Below, piece after piece: positions 16,245 to 24,699 of a stretch of DNA of 35,970 bases. Source of the DNA: JBPOHE01 sp052035915. Its GTDB lineage: Bacteria; Pseudomonadota; Gammaproteobacteria; Chromatiales; Chromatiaceae. The number at the start of each line of letters is the position of its first letter. Position 1 is the stretch's first letter. Both the position numbers and the translations under genes were made by a program. The stretch lies in contig JBPOHE010000064.1 of assembly GCA_052035915.1 (NCBI GenBank), forward strand, positions 1 through 35,970. Reading direction: 5' to 3'. Below the pieces are notes generated by a model that did no database searches, was not told where the DNA came from, and saw only the letters and a program-made list of their open reading frames with translations.

Positions 16245-16588
16245 AGCGGCCCTCGCTGCCTGTTCCGATGAGAAAACCTTTGCCTCGCAGCTATCTGCCC
16301 CGAGCCTGTTCCAGAACCCCAAGGCGGTAGTCTGGGGTTCGCGCTGAGCTGGTCGAAGTGCGGGGGGAAAACGGGTGTTTTTATGGCCGGGGTGGTCATC
16401 GAGGACCATTCTCGATGATTGGATAAAAAATAATATAAATACTTATCAACAACCTTGTTCCCACCTCAGGCCCGGCAGTCCACGAAGCGCGCCCTGGGTT
16501 TGAAAGGGCGGGAATTCTATGCGATTTTATGCCGTCTTGAGCCAGCCCCAGTCTTCCGCCGACCATTGCCGCCAGAGCCTACCAGCCC
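16245..16588 (+). promoter_or_regulatory. divergent amgK/lptD intergenic region
   Basis: 344 bp between the divergent starts. An AT-rich tract at about 16415-16450 (GGATAAAAAATAATATAAAT) is the only promoter-like stretch and could serve either side; I cannot define a clean -35/-10 pair. A REP-like sequence lies at 16336-16360. Confidence 0.45.
16336..16360 (+). repeat. REP-like short repeat
   Basis: GGTTCGCGCTGAGCTGGTCGA followed by AGTG resembles the short GTTCG..CTGAGC.TGTCGAAG repeat found between genes in many proteobacterial genomes. Only one copy is seen here. Confidence 0.4.
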
Positions 16589-19027
16589 GTGCCCACCAGA
16601 TCCCCCCCGCGTTTCAGCCCCATCATCCTGTTCCTCGCGACAGCCGGTTTCTGCCTCGATGTGGGGGCGGCGGATTGCGAGACCTCGGCCTTTCTCGGCG
16701 ATTGGGGGTGCGATCAGCCGCCACCTACTCCAGCTCCCACGGCCACTCAGGTTCCCGATCCGCCGAAAGCTTCCGCCCATCCCGACGAACCACCGCGTCC
16801 GCCCAAATCTTCGCGGGACAGTGCCTCAGCGGCCAAGCAACGACTCGATCAAGGGGTGGATTGGGATTATTGCGGTCCCAGGCGCCAACCCGGCAACTTC
16901 GGCGATCCTGGCGACGGGGGCCGAGCACCGGTCGACATCAGTGCGGACGGTGCCGACCTCTGGCGGGAACGCGAGGTCGGGGTCTTTACCGGCGGGGTCC
17001 AGGTCCAACAAGGAGGCAAGGCGGTCGACGCGGAATGGCTACGCTACGACCGCAAGACAGACCAGGTAGAAGCCAGCGGGAATGTATTGTTGCAGGAGTC
17101 CGGGTTGCGTGTCGCCGGCGAGGAGGCGAGCTTCGAACTCGGCGCCAAGCGCGGGCGGGTCGAACCCGCCGAGTTCCGGCTCACCCGGGTGCCAGCCAGG
17201 GGTCGTGCCGACAGCGGTCAGATCCTCGACCCGCAACATGCCCATTTCGACAACATCGAATTCACCACTTGCCGCCCGGGACAGAACCACTGGTCGTTGC
17301 AGGCGGGTGAACTCGACATCGACACCCAGGAGAGCACGGGCACCGCCCGTCACGCCAAGTTGAGCTTCATGGATGTGCCGATGTTTTACCTGCCTTATCT
17401 GAGTTTTCCCATCGGCGACAAGCGCAAGAGCGGTTTTTTGGTGCCCTCCATCGGCTCCGGCAGCAAGACGGGTCTGGACATCAGTCTGCCCTACTACTGG
17501 AATATCGCCCCCGACCTGGACGCCACCATCACCCCACGGCTGATGTCCAAACGCGGACTGCTGCTGGGAGGGCAATTGCGTTATCTCACCCCGAATCAGA
17601 AAGGCCAATTCGACGCCGAGATCATCCCGGACGACGCCGAGGCCTCGACAGCCACCAACAGTACCCGCGGGGCCTTTTCCTTCAAGCAAAAAGGAAAGCC
17701 CATGGATGGTCTGTCATCCGACATCAATTTCAACTATGCCTCGGATAACCAGTACCTGGAGGATTTCAGCAATTCCCTGGGGGTATCGAGCATTCGCCAG
17801 CTGGAACGCCGCGGGGATCTTCTCTACAACGCCGGCAACTGGAGCCTGCTCGGGCGGGCGCAATACTTCCAGAGCATGGACCCCAAGCTCGCCAGCGCCG
17901 AGCGGCCTTACAGCCGCCTGCCCCAGATTCTCCATAACTGGGGCCAGGAGGATTTTGGCCGGGGTCTGGAATACCACCTGGAGAGCGAGTACGTCTATTT
18001 CGACCATGTGGACGAAACCAAGGTGCAGGGCCAGCGATTGGCGCTGCGGCCCTGGATCAGCCTGCCGTTGCGTCGCAGCTATGGCTCACTGATCCCCAAA
18101 CTCCAGCTCAGGTTCGGCTATTACGACCTGGTCGACACCGAGCCGCATCAAGATCAGCAGCCATCCATTTTCCTGCCCAGCTTGAGTCTGGACGGTAAAC
18201 TGGTCTTCGAGCGCGATCTCGACTGGTTCGGCGCCCCGGCGTTGCAGACCCTGGAGCCCAGGCTCTACTACCTGCTGACCCCTTACGAGAATCAGAACGA
18301 CATCCCGGTGTTCGACGCCAGCACCACCGACTTCATGTTTGCCAGCCTTTTTCGCGACAATCGCTTTTCAGGTCGGGACCGCATCGGCGACGCCAATCAG
18401 CTCACCCTGGCCCTGACCTCGCGTACTCTTTCCGATCACAGCGGCGATGAGTTGCTGCGCCTGGGTATCGGCCAGATCCTTTTCTTCCGCGATCGTCGGG
18501 TTCAGCTTCCAGGCTATCCGGTGGAGACGACCGCCAGTTCGCCCATCGCCACCGAGATCGCCGCTCCTCTCGGCGGCTATTGGTCGACCATGGGCACCCT
18601 GTTCTGGGACCCCCATTATGGCGGTCGGACCGAGAGTGGGGCCATGGCCATGCGCTATCAGGCGCCGAACCAAAGAATTTTCAACGCCGGCTATCTGTAT
18701 AATCGGGGAGAGAACACCACGGGCACCAACACCAGGGTGGAGGATACCGATGTCTCTCTGCGTTGGCCCCTTTTCGGCAATACCCACATGGTGGGACGCT
18801 GGCGGTATTCCCTGTTCTACGGCGAGACCATGGACGGTTTTATCGGCTTCGAATACGACCGTTGCTGTTGGCTGTTGCGAGGGATCTATCGCCATTATGT
18901 GACCGACGTCAGCAAGGAGGCGAACGATGTGGTCATGTTACAACTCGAACTCAAAGGGCTGGGCCCGATAGGCAACGGTATCGATGCCATGCTTGAAAAA
19001 AGCATCCTTGGCTATAGCGCGGATTGA
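16589..19027 (+). CDS. lptD: LPS-assembly outer membrane protein LptD
   Basis: A 812-aa outer membrane beta-barrel that, with LptE, inserts LPS into the outer leaflet. The start is GTG 16589; the signal peptide is SPIILFLATAGFCLDVGAAD. A Pro-rich spacer precedes the LptA-like periplasmic domain (about 115-260: GGVQVQQGGKAVDAEWLRYD, VEASGNVLLQESGLRVAGEE). The barrel follows from about 270 (FYLPYLSFPIGDKRKSGFLVPS). Cysteines for the disulfide pairs of LptD are present: Cys30 and Cys41 near the N-terminus, one in FTTCRPGQNHW, and the adjacent pair Cys759-Cys760 (DRCCWLLRG). It heads the operon lptD-surA-pdxA; no strong ribosome binding site is visible before the GTG. Confidence 0.95.
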   Translation: MPTRSPPRFSPIILFLATAGFCLDVGAADCETSAFLGDWGCDQPPPTPAPTATQVPDPPKASAHPDEPPRPPKSSRDSASAAKQRLDQGVDWDYCGPRRQPGNFGDPGDGGRAPVDISADGADLWREREVGVFTGGVQVQQGGKAVDAEWLRYDRKTDQVEASGNVLLQESGLRVAGEEASFELGAKRGRVEPAEFRLTRVPARGRADSGQILDPQHAHFDNIEFTTCRPGQNHWSLQAGELDIDTQESTGTARHAKLSFMDVPMFYLPYLSFPIGDKRKSGFLVPSIGSGSKTGLDISLPYYWNIAPDLDATITPRLMSKRGLLLGGQLRYLTPNQKGQFDAEIIPDDAEASTATNSTRGAFSFKQKGKPMDGLSSDINFNYASDNQYLEDFSNSLGVSSIRQLERRGDLLYNAGNWSLLGRAQYFQSMDPKLASAERPYSRLPQILHNWGQEDFGRGLEYHLESEYVYFDHVDETKVQGQRLALRPWISLPLRRSYGSLIPKLQLRFGYYDLVDTEPHQDQQPSIFLPSLSLDGKLVFERDLDWFGAPALQTLEPRLYYLLTPYENQNDIPVFDASTTDFMFASLFRDNRFSGRDRIGDANQLTLALTSRTLSDHSGDELLRLGIGQILFFRDRRVQLPGYPVETTASSPIATEIAAPLGGYWSTMGTLFWDPHYGGRTESGAMAMRYQAPNQRIFNAGYLYNRGENTTGTNTRVEDTDVSLRWPLFGNTHMVGRWRYSLFYGETMDGFIGFEYDRCCWLLRGIYRHYVTDVSKEANDVVMLQLELKGLGPIGNGIDAMLEKSILGYSAD

Positions 19028-19035
19028 CGGGGCGA

Positions 19036-20349
19036 ATGATGAATAGGCGGTTTTGGCGGCGACTCCGGGGACTGGTCCTGGTCGGTTTTCTCTTTGCACC
19101 CCTGGTTCCGGTGCTGGGCGTGGAACTCGACGGCATCGTCGCCGTGGTCAACGACGATGTCATCTCCCGCTCCGAACTGGATCGTCACCTCAATCATCTG
19201 CTGCGGCAGCAGCGGGAGAAAGGCGGGGAGGTGCCGCCTCGCGCCTTGATCGAGAGGCAGGTGTTGGAGCTGATGATCAATAACCAGTTGCAGCTCCAGG
19301 TCGCCCAACGAGCCGGGATCACAGTGGACGATCAACTTCTGAATCGGGCGATTCAGAACATTGCTCAGGGCAATAACCTCTCCCTGGCCGAATTGCGCCA
19401 AGCGGTCGAGGCGGGGGGTCTGGATTTCGCTTACTTTCGCGAGCAGGTTCGCAAGGAAATCATCGTCACCCGCTTGCGCAATCAGGAGGTGGTCGAGCGC
19501 ATCAATGTCACTGATCAGGAGATCGACAACTTTCTAGCCAAGGAAGCCGTCAGCCTGGGTGGTCAAAGCGAATACCACCTAGCCCAGATTCTCATCGCCA
19601 CTCCCGAAGGCGGCACCCCGATCCAGCTCAAGGAAGCCAAGCGCAAGGCCGATTCCCTGGCGGCGCAGCTGCGCTCCGGCGGTGATTTCGCTCAGGTCGC
19701 AGTAATCCATTCCAAGGACCGCAACGCCTTACAAGGCGGAGATCTGGGTTGGATAAAGGCCAACAAACTGCCTTCTTTGCTCGTCGATGTGGTACCCAAG
19801 ATGAAAGCCGGGGAGGTCAGCGAACCCATCGAAAGCCCCAGCGGCTACCACATCATCAAGGTCATCGAGATCAAGGGCGGTACCCATCAAGTCGTTAAGC
19901 AGACCAAGGTGCGACATATCCTGGTCATCACCAATGAGGTGACCTCGGATCGGGACGCCCAGACCCGCCTGGCTCAATTGAAACAGCGTATCGACAACGG
20001 CGAGGATTTCGCCGGACTCGCCCGTTCCCACTCGGATGACAAGGCTTCGGCCATGAAGGGCGGCGAACTGGGTTGGGTGAGCCATGGCGATCTCACGCCT
20101 AAATTCGAGGAGGAAATGGAACTCCTTTCCCCCGGATCCACCAGCGAACCCTTCCGCACCGAATACGGCTGGCACATCCTGCAGATCCAGGAACGCCGCA
20201 ATTATGACAATAGCGGCGAGGCGCTGCGCACCCAGGCGCGGGAGGCTATCCGCGCTCGTAAAGCGGCGGAAGCCACTGAACTTTGGTTACGCCGCCTGCG
20301 GGATGAATCCTATGTGGAGATCCATCTCGAAGGTGCCGTCGAGCGCTAA
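19036..20349 (+). CDS. surA: periplasmic chaperone / peptidyl-prolyl isomerase SurA
   Basis: A 437-aa periplasmic chaperone for outer membrane proteins, including LptD. After a signal peptide (RGLVLVGFLFAPLVPVLG), the SurA N-domain begins with ELDGIVAVVNDDVISRSELD. Two parvulin domains follow: the first at about 170-275 (YHLAQILIATP, GGDLGWIKANKLP), the second at about 285-385 (VRHILVITNEV, GGELGWVSHGDLTPKFEEEM). The C-terminal helix completes the chaperone core. I take ATG 19036, 8 bp after the lptD stop; ATG 19039 is equally possible. Confidence 0.95.
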   Translation: MMNRRFWRRLRGLVLVGFLFAPLVPVLGVELDGIVAVVNDDVISRSELDRHLNHLLRQQREKGGEVPPRALIERQVLELMINNQLQLQVAQRAGITVDDQLLNRAIQNIAQGNNLSLAELRQAVEAGGLDFAYFREQVRKEIIVTRLRNQEVVERINVTDQEIDNFLAKEAVSLGGQSEYHLAQILIATPEGGTPIQLKEAKRKADSLAAQLRSGGDFAQVAVIHSKDRNALQGGDLGWIKANKLPSLLVDVVPKMKAGEVSEPIESPSGYHIIKVIEIKGGTHQVVKQTKVRHILVITNEVTSDRDAQTRLAQLKQRIDNGEDFAGLARSHSDDKASAMKGGELGWVSHGDLTPKFEEEMELLSPGSTSEPFRTEYGWHILQIQERRNYDNSGEALRTQAREAIRARKAAEATELWLRRLRDESYVEIHLEGAVER

Positions 20350-20374
20350 GTTTCTATCTCCCTCTGTTGGCGAC

Positions 20375-21391
20375 ATGATCGGGGATATTCCTAGAATTGC
20401 CCTTACCCCCGGCGAACCCGCCGGTATAGGTCCAGAACTTGTTGTCCGCCTCGCCCAGAAAGTTATCTCCGCTCAGTTGGTGGTTTTTGCCGATCCGGAG
20501 TTGCTCCATCAACGGGCTGAGTCGCTCGGCATCAAGATAGAAGTCTCTATCTGGCCTGGCGTAATGGCGTCGACGCCCCATCGGCCTGGACATCTTTGGG
20601 TGGCTCCGATTGCCCTCGCTCTTCCTTCCCATTGTGGCAAACTCGATCCGGGCAATGCCGATTATGTCCTTGAGAGCCTGCGGCAGGCCGTTCAAGGTTG
20701 TCTGCGTGGGGATTTTGACGCCTTAGTGACCGGACCAGTCCATAAGGGGATCATCAATGCCGCCGGTATTCCTTTCAGCGGTCATACTGAATTCCTTGCC
20801 CAACTCAGCAATGCCTTTCCGGTCATGATGCTGGTGGCCCCGAAGTTGCGCGTCGCCCTGGTCACCACCCATCTCCCTCTTGCTGTCGTTCCCAACGCCA
20901 TCACTCCTGACTTACTCCGACGGGTGATCCAGATACTCGACCACGACTTGCGGCGTCGCTTCGGTTTAGTTGAGCCGCGTATTCTGGTCTGTGGTTTGAA
21001 TCCCCATGCCGGCGAGGGCGGTCATCTTGGGCGAGAGGAAATCGAGATTATAGCCCCCGTACTTGCTGAGTTATGCGCTCAGGGCCTGCGGTTGCGTGGC
21101 CCCGTTCCCGCCGACACCGCCTTCACTTCAGCTTCTCTTATCGAGACCGATGTGGTGCTGGCCATGTACCATGATCAGGGATTGCCGGTACTCAAGCATC
21201 AGGGATTCGGCCAAGCGGTGAATATCAGCCTTGGTCTCCCTTTCATCCGCACCTCGGTGGATCATGGAACAGCGTTGGAATTAGCGGGAGGTGGACACGC
21301 CGACATTGGTAGTCTGTACCTGGCCCTGAACATGGCGATCAGGCTGACTTATAATGAACGCAGCTTTTCCTATGAAGAGAACCGTAGTTGA
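20375..21391 (+). CDS. pdxA: 4-hydroxythreonine-4-phosphate dehydrogenase PdxA
   Basis: A 338-aa enzyme of pyridoxal 5'-phosphate synthesis that oxidises 4-phosphohydroxy-L-threonine with NAD. Family motifs: ALTPGEPAGIGPEL at the N-terminus, VTGPVHKGIINAAGIPFSGHTEFL, GLNPHAGEGGHLGREE and AMYHDQGLPVLKHQGF with the metal-binding histidines, and FIRTSVDHGTALELAG. ATG 20375 gives the normal length; the longer open frame lies inside surA. It comes 25 bp after surA. Wobble positions look more T-rich than in surA or lptD, and strongly AT-rich DNA begins just after its stop. The usual downstream ksgA-apaG-apaH are absent. Confidence 0.95.
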   Translation: MIGDIPRIALTPGEPAGIGPELVVRLAQKVISAQLVVFADPELLHQRAESLGIKIEVSIWPGVMASTPHRPGHLWVAPIALALPSHCGKLDPGNADYVLESLRQAVQGCLRGDFDALVTGPVHKGIINAAGIPFSGHTEFLAQLSNAFPVMMLVAPKLRVALVTTHLPLAVVPNAITPDLLRRVIQILDHDLRRRFGLVEPRILVCGLNPHAGEGGHLGREEIEIIAPVLAELCAQGLRLRGPVPADTAFTSASLIETDVVLAMYHDQGLPVLKHQGFGQAVNISLGLPFIRTSVDHGTALELAGGGHADIGSLYLALNMAIRLTYNERSFSYEENRS

Positions 21392-21470
21392 AAGCTTTTT
21401 AGCTCCGACTGGTGATTGAGCCGGAAAAAAGATGCGTTTAATTCTGAATAGACAAAAGAAAGAAACGGGT

Positions 21471-21520
21471 GGTTGTTTATTTTCTGATAACAAAACATGT
21501 TATCTTTATTAAAAACAACC
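21471..21520. repeat. AT-rich nested inverted repeat
   Basis: Outer arms GGTTGTTT / AAACAACC enclose inner arms GATAAC / GTTATC around a 7-base loop, followed by the 10-bp palindrome GCAAATTTGC at 21523-21532. It sits between the convergent ends of pdxA and rpmH and may be a bidirectional terminator or part of an origin region. The rest of 21392-21622 is AT-rich and holds no intact gene. Confidence 0.5.
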
Positions 21521-21622
21521 ACGCAAATTTGCAAGACCAGGTTACAATGTAGTCATCAAAGGATTCGCGAAATTGGTAAATCACCGTCAATTTCTTTTCC
21601 TTTTACAAATTCTTATTCTCCA

Positions 21623-21760
21623 TTATTTATTAATAATTTTATATCTTCCTTTCCTCCTTCTAGCTTGCAAAACTTTTCTTCCATTGCGCGTAGACATTCG
21701 CGCTCTAAAACCATGTGTCCTAAAGTAGTGTATATTACCCGGTTGAAACGTGCCTTTCAT
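21623..21760 (-). CDS. rpmH: ribosomal protein bL34, divergent copy
   Basis: A 45-aa open frame on the minus strand reads MKGTFQPGNIHYFRTHGFRA and continues RMSTRNGRKVLQARRRKGR. It is recognisable as L34, whose usual sequence has MKRTFQPS, THGFRARM, GR.VL and RRR.KGR blocks. Placement divergent from dnaA is the standard gammaproteobacterial arrangement. Differences from the family are notable: Gly for Arg at position 3, Gly for Ser at 8, and HYF where a basic KRK-like run is expected, plus an IINK tail. It could be a working but fast-evolving gene, or a decaying second copy. A GAGG ribosome binding site lies about 8 bases upstream. rnpA, normally next, is missing. Confidence 0.85.
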   Translation of the reverse strand: MKGTFQPGNIHYFRTHGFRARMSTRNGRKVLQARRRKGRYKIINK

Positions 21761-21905
21761 AACTTTACCTCGTCTTCTCTGAAAAATAAAACCGCCAATT
21801 GTACTTTATCTTAATATATTAGTCAATATATGCATTTCGCCCCACTACATACTATTTTACATAGTGACTTTATTTTTATATTACCATAATATAAAGGTGA
21901 TTATT
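21761..21905. promoter_or_regulatory. divergent rpmH/dnaA promoter region
   Basis: 145 bp of very AT-rich DNA between divergent starts. It ends in AAAGGTGA, a good ribosome binding site 5 bases ahead of the GTG start of dnaA. No close match to the DnaA box TTATNCACA was found here, and no single promoter stands out among many AT-rich hexamers. Confidence 0.5.
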
Positions 21906-23237
21906 GTGTCGTTATGGGATATTTGCTTAGCTCGATTAGAGGATGAATTAACCCCCCTACAATTTAATACATGGATACTACCTTTGCAGGCAATAGAAAA
22001 TAACAACTATATTAAGCTTTTGGCTCCAAACGCCTTTGTTAAAGACTGGATAAAAAATCATTATCTAGAGAAAATTGACTCTTATATAAAAGAGTATTAC
22101 CCAAATAAATCTTATAAAATTTCACTTGAAATAGGCACCAAAAGCCTCTCACACAATCTAAAGCAGGACTTCGATAGTATAGTTACTCAAAACAAAACCA
22201 CCTTACCGAAGGATTTTATTTCCCACCTAAATAAGGATTTTACTTTTGCAACTTTTGTGGAAGGTAAATCCAATCAAATAGCCAGAGCCGCGTCCATGCA
22301 GGTCGGTTTAAATCCAGGAAAAGTATATAACCCTCTTTTTATTTATGGCGGGGTTGGTCTTGGTAAAACCCATCTCATGCATGCTATTGGAAATCTTATT
22401 CGGGAAACACATCAGAACTCAAGGGTTATATATCTTCACTCGGAAAAATTTGTAGCCGAAATGGTTAAGGCCTTACAGCATGGAAAAATCGATGAGTTTA
22501 AAAAACATTATCGTTCCGTGAATGCTTTATTAATTGACGACGTACAATTTTTTGCTGGGAAAGAAAGATCTCAAGAAGAATTTTTTCATACATTTAATGC
22601 TTTATTTGATTCTCAACAGCAAATTATATTAACAAGTGATAGGTTTCCAAAGGAAGTATCTGGTCTTGAAGAAAGATTAAAATCAAGATTTGGCTGGGGA
22701 TTAACCGTAGCCATAGAATTACCAGATTTGGAAACAAGAGTCGCTATTCTTCAAAGCAAAGCAACCTTACTAAACTTAGAGATCCCTTCAGAAGTTGCTT
22801 TTTTCATAGGAAAAAGGATCCGCTCAAATATAAGAGAACTCGAAGGAGCATTGCGGCGCGTCGCCGCAAATTCTCAATTTACAGGAAAAACCATTACATT
22901 GGATTTTGTGAAAGACGCTCTACGTGACATGTTAGCGGCGCAGGACAAACTCATAACCATAGAAAATATCCAAAAGACAGTAGCTGAATATTATCAGATT
23001 CGGATATCTGACTTGATTTCCATCAAAAGAAGTCGTTCTATCGCTAGACCCAGACAAATTGCCATGACTCTAGCGAAAGAATTAACAAGCCACAGTTTGC
23101 CCGAAATTGGTGATGCCTTCGGTGGAAGAGATCACACCACCGTTTTACATGCAAACAGAAAAGTCGCCGAGCTACGCGAGATCGATCCACGGTTAGAAGA
23201 AGACTACTTGAACTTGATGCGAATTCTTTCTAATTAG
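21906..23237 (+). CDS. dnaA: chromosomal replication initiator DnaA
   Basis: A 443-aa AAA+ initiator that binds DnaA boxes and opens oriC. Domain I begins SLWDICLARLEDELTPLQFN; domain II is short. The AAA+ core has Walker A GGVGLGKTH near residue 148 and Walker B LLIDDVQFF near 207. Sensor and arginine-finger regions (GLEERLKSRFGWGL) follow, and domain IV carries the DnaA signature GGRDHTTVLHA near 405. I set the start at GTG 21906, matching the family N-terminus and a good ribosome binding site; the 14 upstream codons are not conserved. All functional motifs are intact. Codon use is strongly AT-rich, unlike every gene before 21.4 kb or after 24.7 kb, which points to different ancestry. Confidence 0.97.
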   Translation: MSLWDICLARLEDELTPLQFNTWILPLQAIENNNYIKLLAPNAFVKDWIKNHYLEKIDSYIKEYYPNKSYKISLEIGTKSLSHNLKQDFDSIVTQNKTTLPKDFISHLNKDFTFATFVEGKSNQIARAASMQVGLNPGKVYNPLFIYGGVGLGKTHLMHAIGNLIRETHQNSRVIYLHSEKFVAEMVKALQHGKIDEFKKHYRSVNALLIDDVQFFAGKERSQEEFFHTFNALFDSQQQIILTSDRFPKEVSGLEERLKSRFGWGLTVAIELPDLETRVAILQSKATLLNLEIPSEVAFFIGKRIRSNIRELEGALRRVAANSQFTGKTITLDFVKDALRDMLAAQDKLITIENIQKTVAEYYQIRISDLISIKRSRSIARPRQIAMTLAKELTSHSLPEIGDAFGGRDHTTVLHANRKVAELREIDPRLEEDYLNLMRILSN

Positions 23238-23418
23238 CTGTGTATAAAGTGTTAAATAAGGCATTTTCATATTTTATACACAGGATATGGGGTGGTTATT
23301 GTGATTATTATAAAGCTCTTATAAAATCATCTGGGACAACTAATTCATTGAATCTAAATTAATTTTCTGGATAATTCACAAACTTAGTGGCCACAATAAA
23401 AGAATATAGATAAAAGAA
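23238..23418 (+). other. candidate replication origin (oriC) between dnaA and dnaN
   Basis: This 181-bp AT-rich spacer has two perfect DnaA boxes in inverted orientation: TGTGTATAA (23239-23247, complement of TTATACACA) and TTATACACA (23274-23282). Two one-mismatch sites follow: TCTGGATAA (23366-23374, complement of TTATCCAGA) and TAATTCACA (23372-23380). Such clustering suggests DnaA binding, either as an origin or as an autoregulatory site for dnaN. No equivalent cluster was found upstream of dnaA. Calling it oriC is inference. Confidence 0.5.
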
Positions 23419-24522
23419 ATGAATATTTTTGTACAAAAAGATGTTTTAATCAAGCCTTTACTGTTGGCAAATAGTATTATAGATAGGAAACAATTATTCC
23501 CGATTTTATCTAATATAATGATCCATTTGGATGAGAATATATTATATATTGTATCGACTGATATGGAAATAGAAATAAAATTTTGTATTAACGTGGAAGG
23601 AGGAGGTAAGTCAGAACGCATCACTGTACCGGCTCGTAAATTATTGGATATTTGTAGAACCTTCGATGACCGGTCTTCTATTAACATAAAAACGTATGGC
23701 AGTAAGGCGGAAATATGCTCCGGGAAAAGTCGATATATTTTATTGACATTACCACCCAACGATTATCCTAGTATAGATACTGGCGTTAGTTTAATATCGT
23801 TTACCATTAAAAGTAGATTAATTAAAGAACTAATAAAAAGAACTCAATTCGCTATAGCTCAACAGGACATAAGGTATTATCTTAACGGCATGCTTATTCA
23901 TATACGGAACGGTTATATAAAAGCTGTTGCTACTGATGGGCATCGCTTAGCTGTTAGCGAATTTTATTTCGATGAACTACAAGACTTGGATTTTCAAGTA
24001 ATTGTACCTAGGAAGTCTGTTATTGAAATTGAAAAAGCTTTATCTTTAAATGATAGTATTGTTAAAGTGGATTTATCTGGCGGGCACATAAAATTTTCGG
24101 ATGCTGACGTAGTATTCACAACCAAGTTGATAGACGGTAAATTCCCAGAATACCAAAAAATAATTTCTCAAGAGATGAGTTATTATGCCGTAGTTTGTAA
24201 AAGTAAGCTTATTCAGGTGATTAGTAGAGCCTCTATTTTAACTAATGACAAAAATAAAGGTGTTCGGCTAACATTTAGTAATAACAATTTAGTTGTATTA
24301 GCATCCAATACGGAACAAGAAGAGGCTGAAGAGCAAGTCGATATTAATTACACTGGACCAACAATCTGTATAGGATTTAACTACCAGTATCTTTTAAGTG
24401 CATTAGATGTTATTAGTGGCGATAATGTGAATTTTGGAATAAAGGATCCACAAACCAGTGTGATGCTCTTTGGAGATAACGATATGGTCTCAAAATATGT
24501 AATAATGCCAATGCGAATATAG
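23419..24522 (+). CDS. dnaN: DNA polymerase III beta sliding clamp
   Basis: A 367-aa clamp, nearly the length of E. coli DnaN (366 aa). Three clamp domains are recognisable: LLLANSIIDRKQLFPILSNI in domain 1, FAIAQQDIRYYLNGMLIHI and KAVATDGHRLAVSE in domain 2, and a C-terminal domain ending YVIMPMRI, the usual MPMR(L/I) terminus at the protein-binding cleft. Its codon use is AT-rich like dnaA and rpmH. recF and gyrB, the usual next genes, are absent; GC-rich DNA leading to kaiC starts within about 50 bp of the stop. Confidence 0.97.
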   Translation: MNIFVQKDVLIKPLLLANSIIDRKQLFPILSNIMIHLDENILYIVSTDMEIEIKFCINVEGGGKSERITVPARKLLDICRTFDDRSSINIKTYGSKAEICSGKSRYILLTLPPNDYPSIDTGVSLISFTIKSRLIKELIKRTQFAIAQQDIRYYLNGMLIHIRNGYIKAVATDGHRLAVSEFYFDELQDLDFQVIVPRKSVIEIEKALSLNDSIVKVDLSGGHIKFSDADVVFTTKLIDGKFPEYQKIISQEMSYYAVVCKSKLIQVISRASILTNDKNKGVRLTFSNNNLVVLASNTEQEEAEEQVDINYTGPTICIGFNYQYLLSALDVISGDNVNFGIKDPQTSVMLFGDNDMVSKYVIMPMRI

Positions 24523-24699
24523 TAGAGTTGTTGCGTAACCTCAATCCTACCTGATTCTTTACGGTGCCCTCCTTACTCCCCATGGTGCACTTGGAGGTTG
24601 AATCCGCCCCCCTATCGATCGGCGGGGGAAGCGGGGTAGAATCTAATGAACTGCAACGTGCTTACATCGTGGTAGGGAATCGCGTGGAGGATGCGTTCC
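24523..24699 (+). other. junction between AT-rich origin block and kai operon
   Basis: Base composition changes here from AT-rich to GC-rich within a few tens of bases. A short GC hairpin (CCCCC/GGGGG arms within 24607-24628) could end dnaN transcription. A GGAGG ribosome binding site for kaiC is at 24686-24690. No gene is seen. Confidence 0.5.

Noticed and set aside
21471..21620. Possible rnpA remnant on the minus strand after rpmH
   Set aside because: One frame contains FRESF, reminiscent of the RnpA motif, but the frame is broken by stops and the rest does not match; too weak to annotate.
21497..21814. Plus-strand open frame of 105 aa upstream of dnaA
   Set aside because: It is the antisense shadow of rpmH; the minus strand encodes recognisable L34 and the plus translation has no family features.
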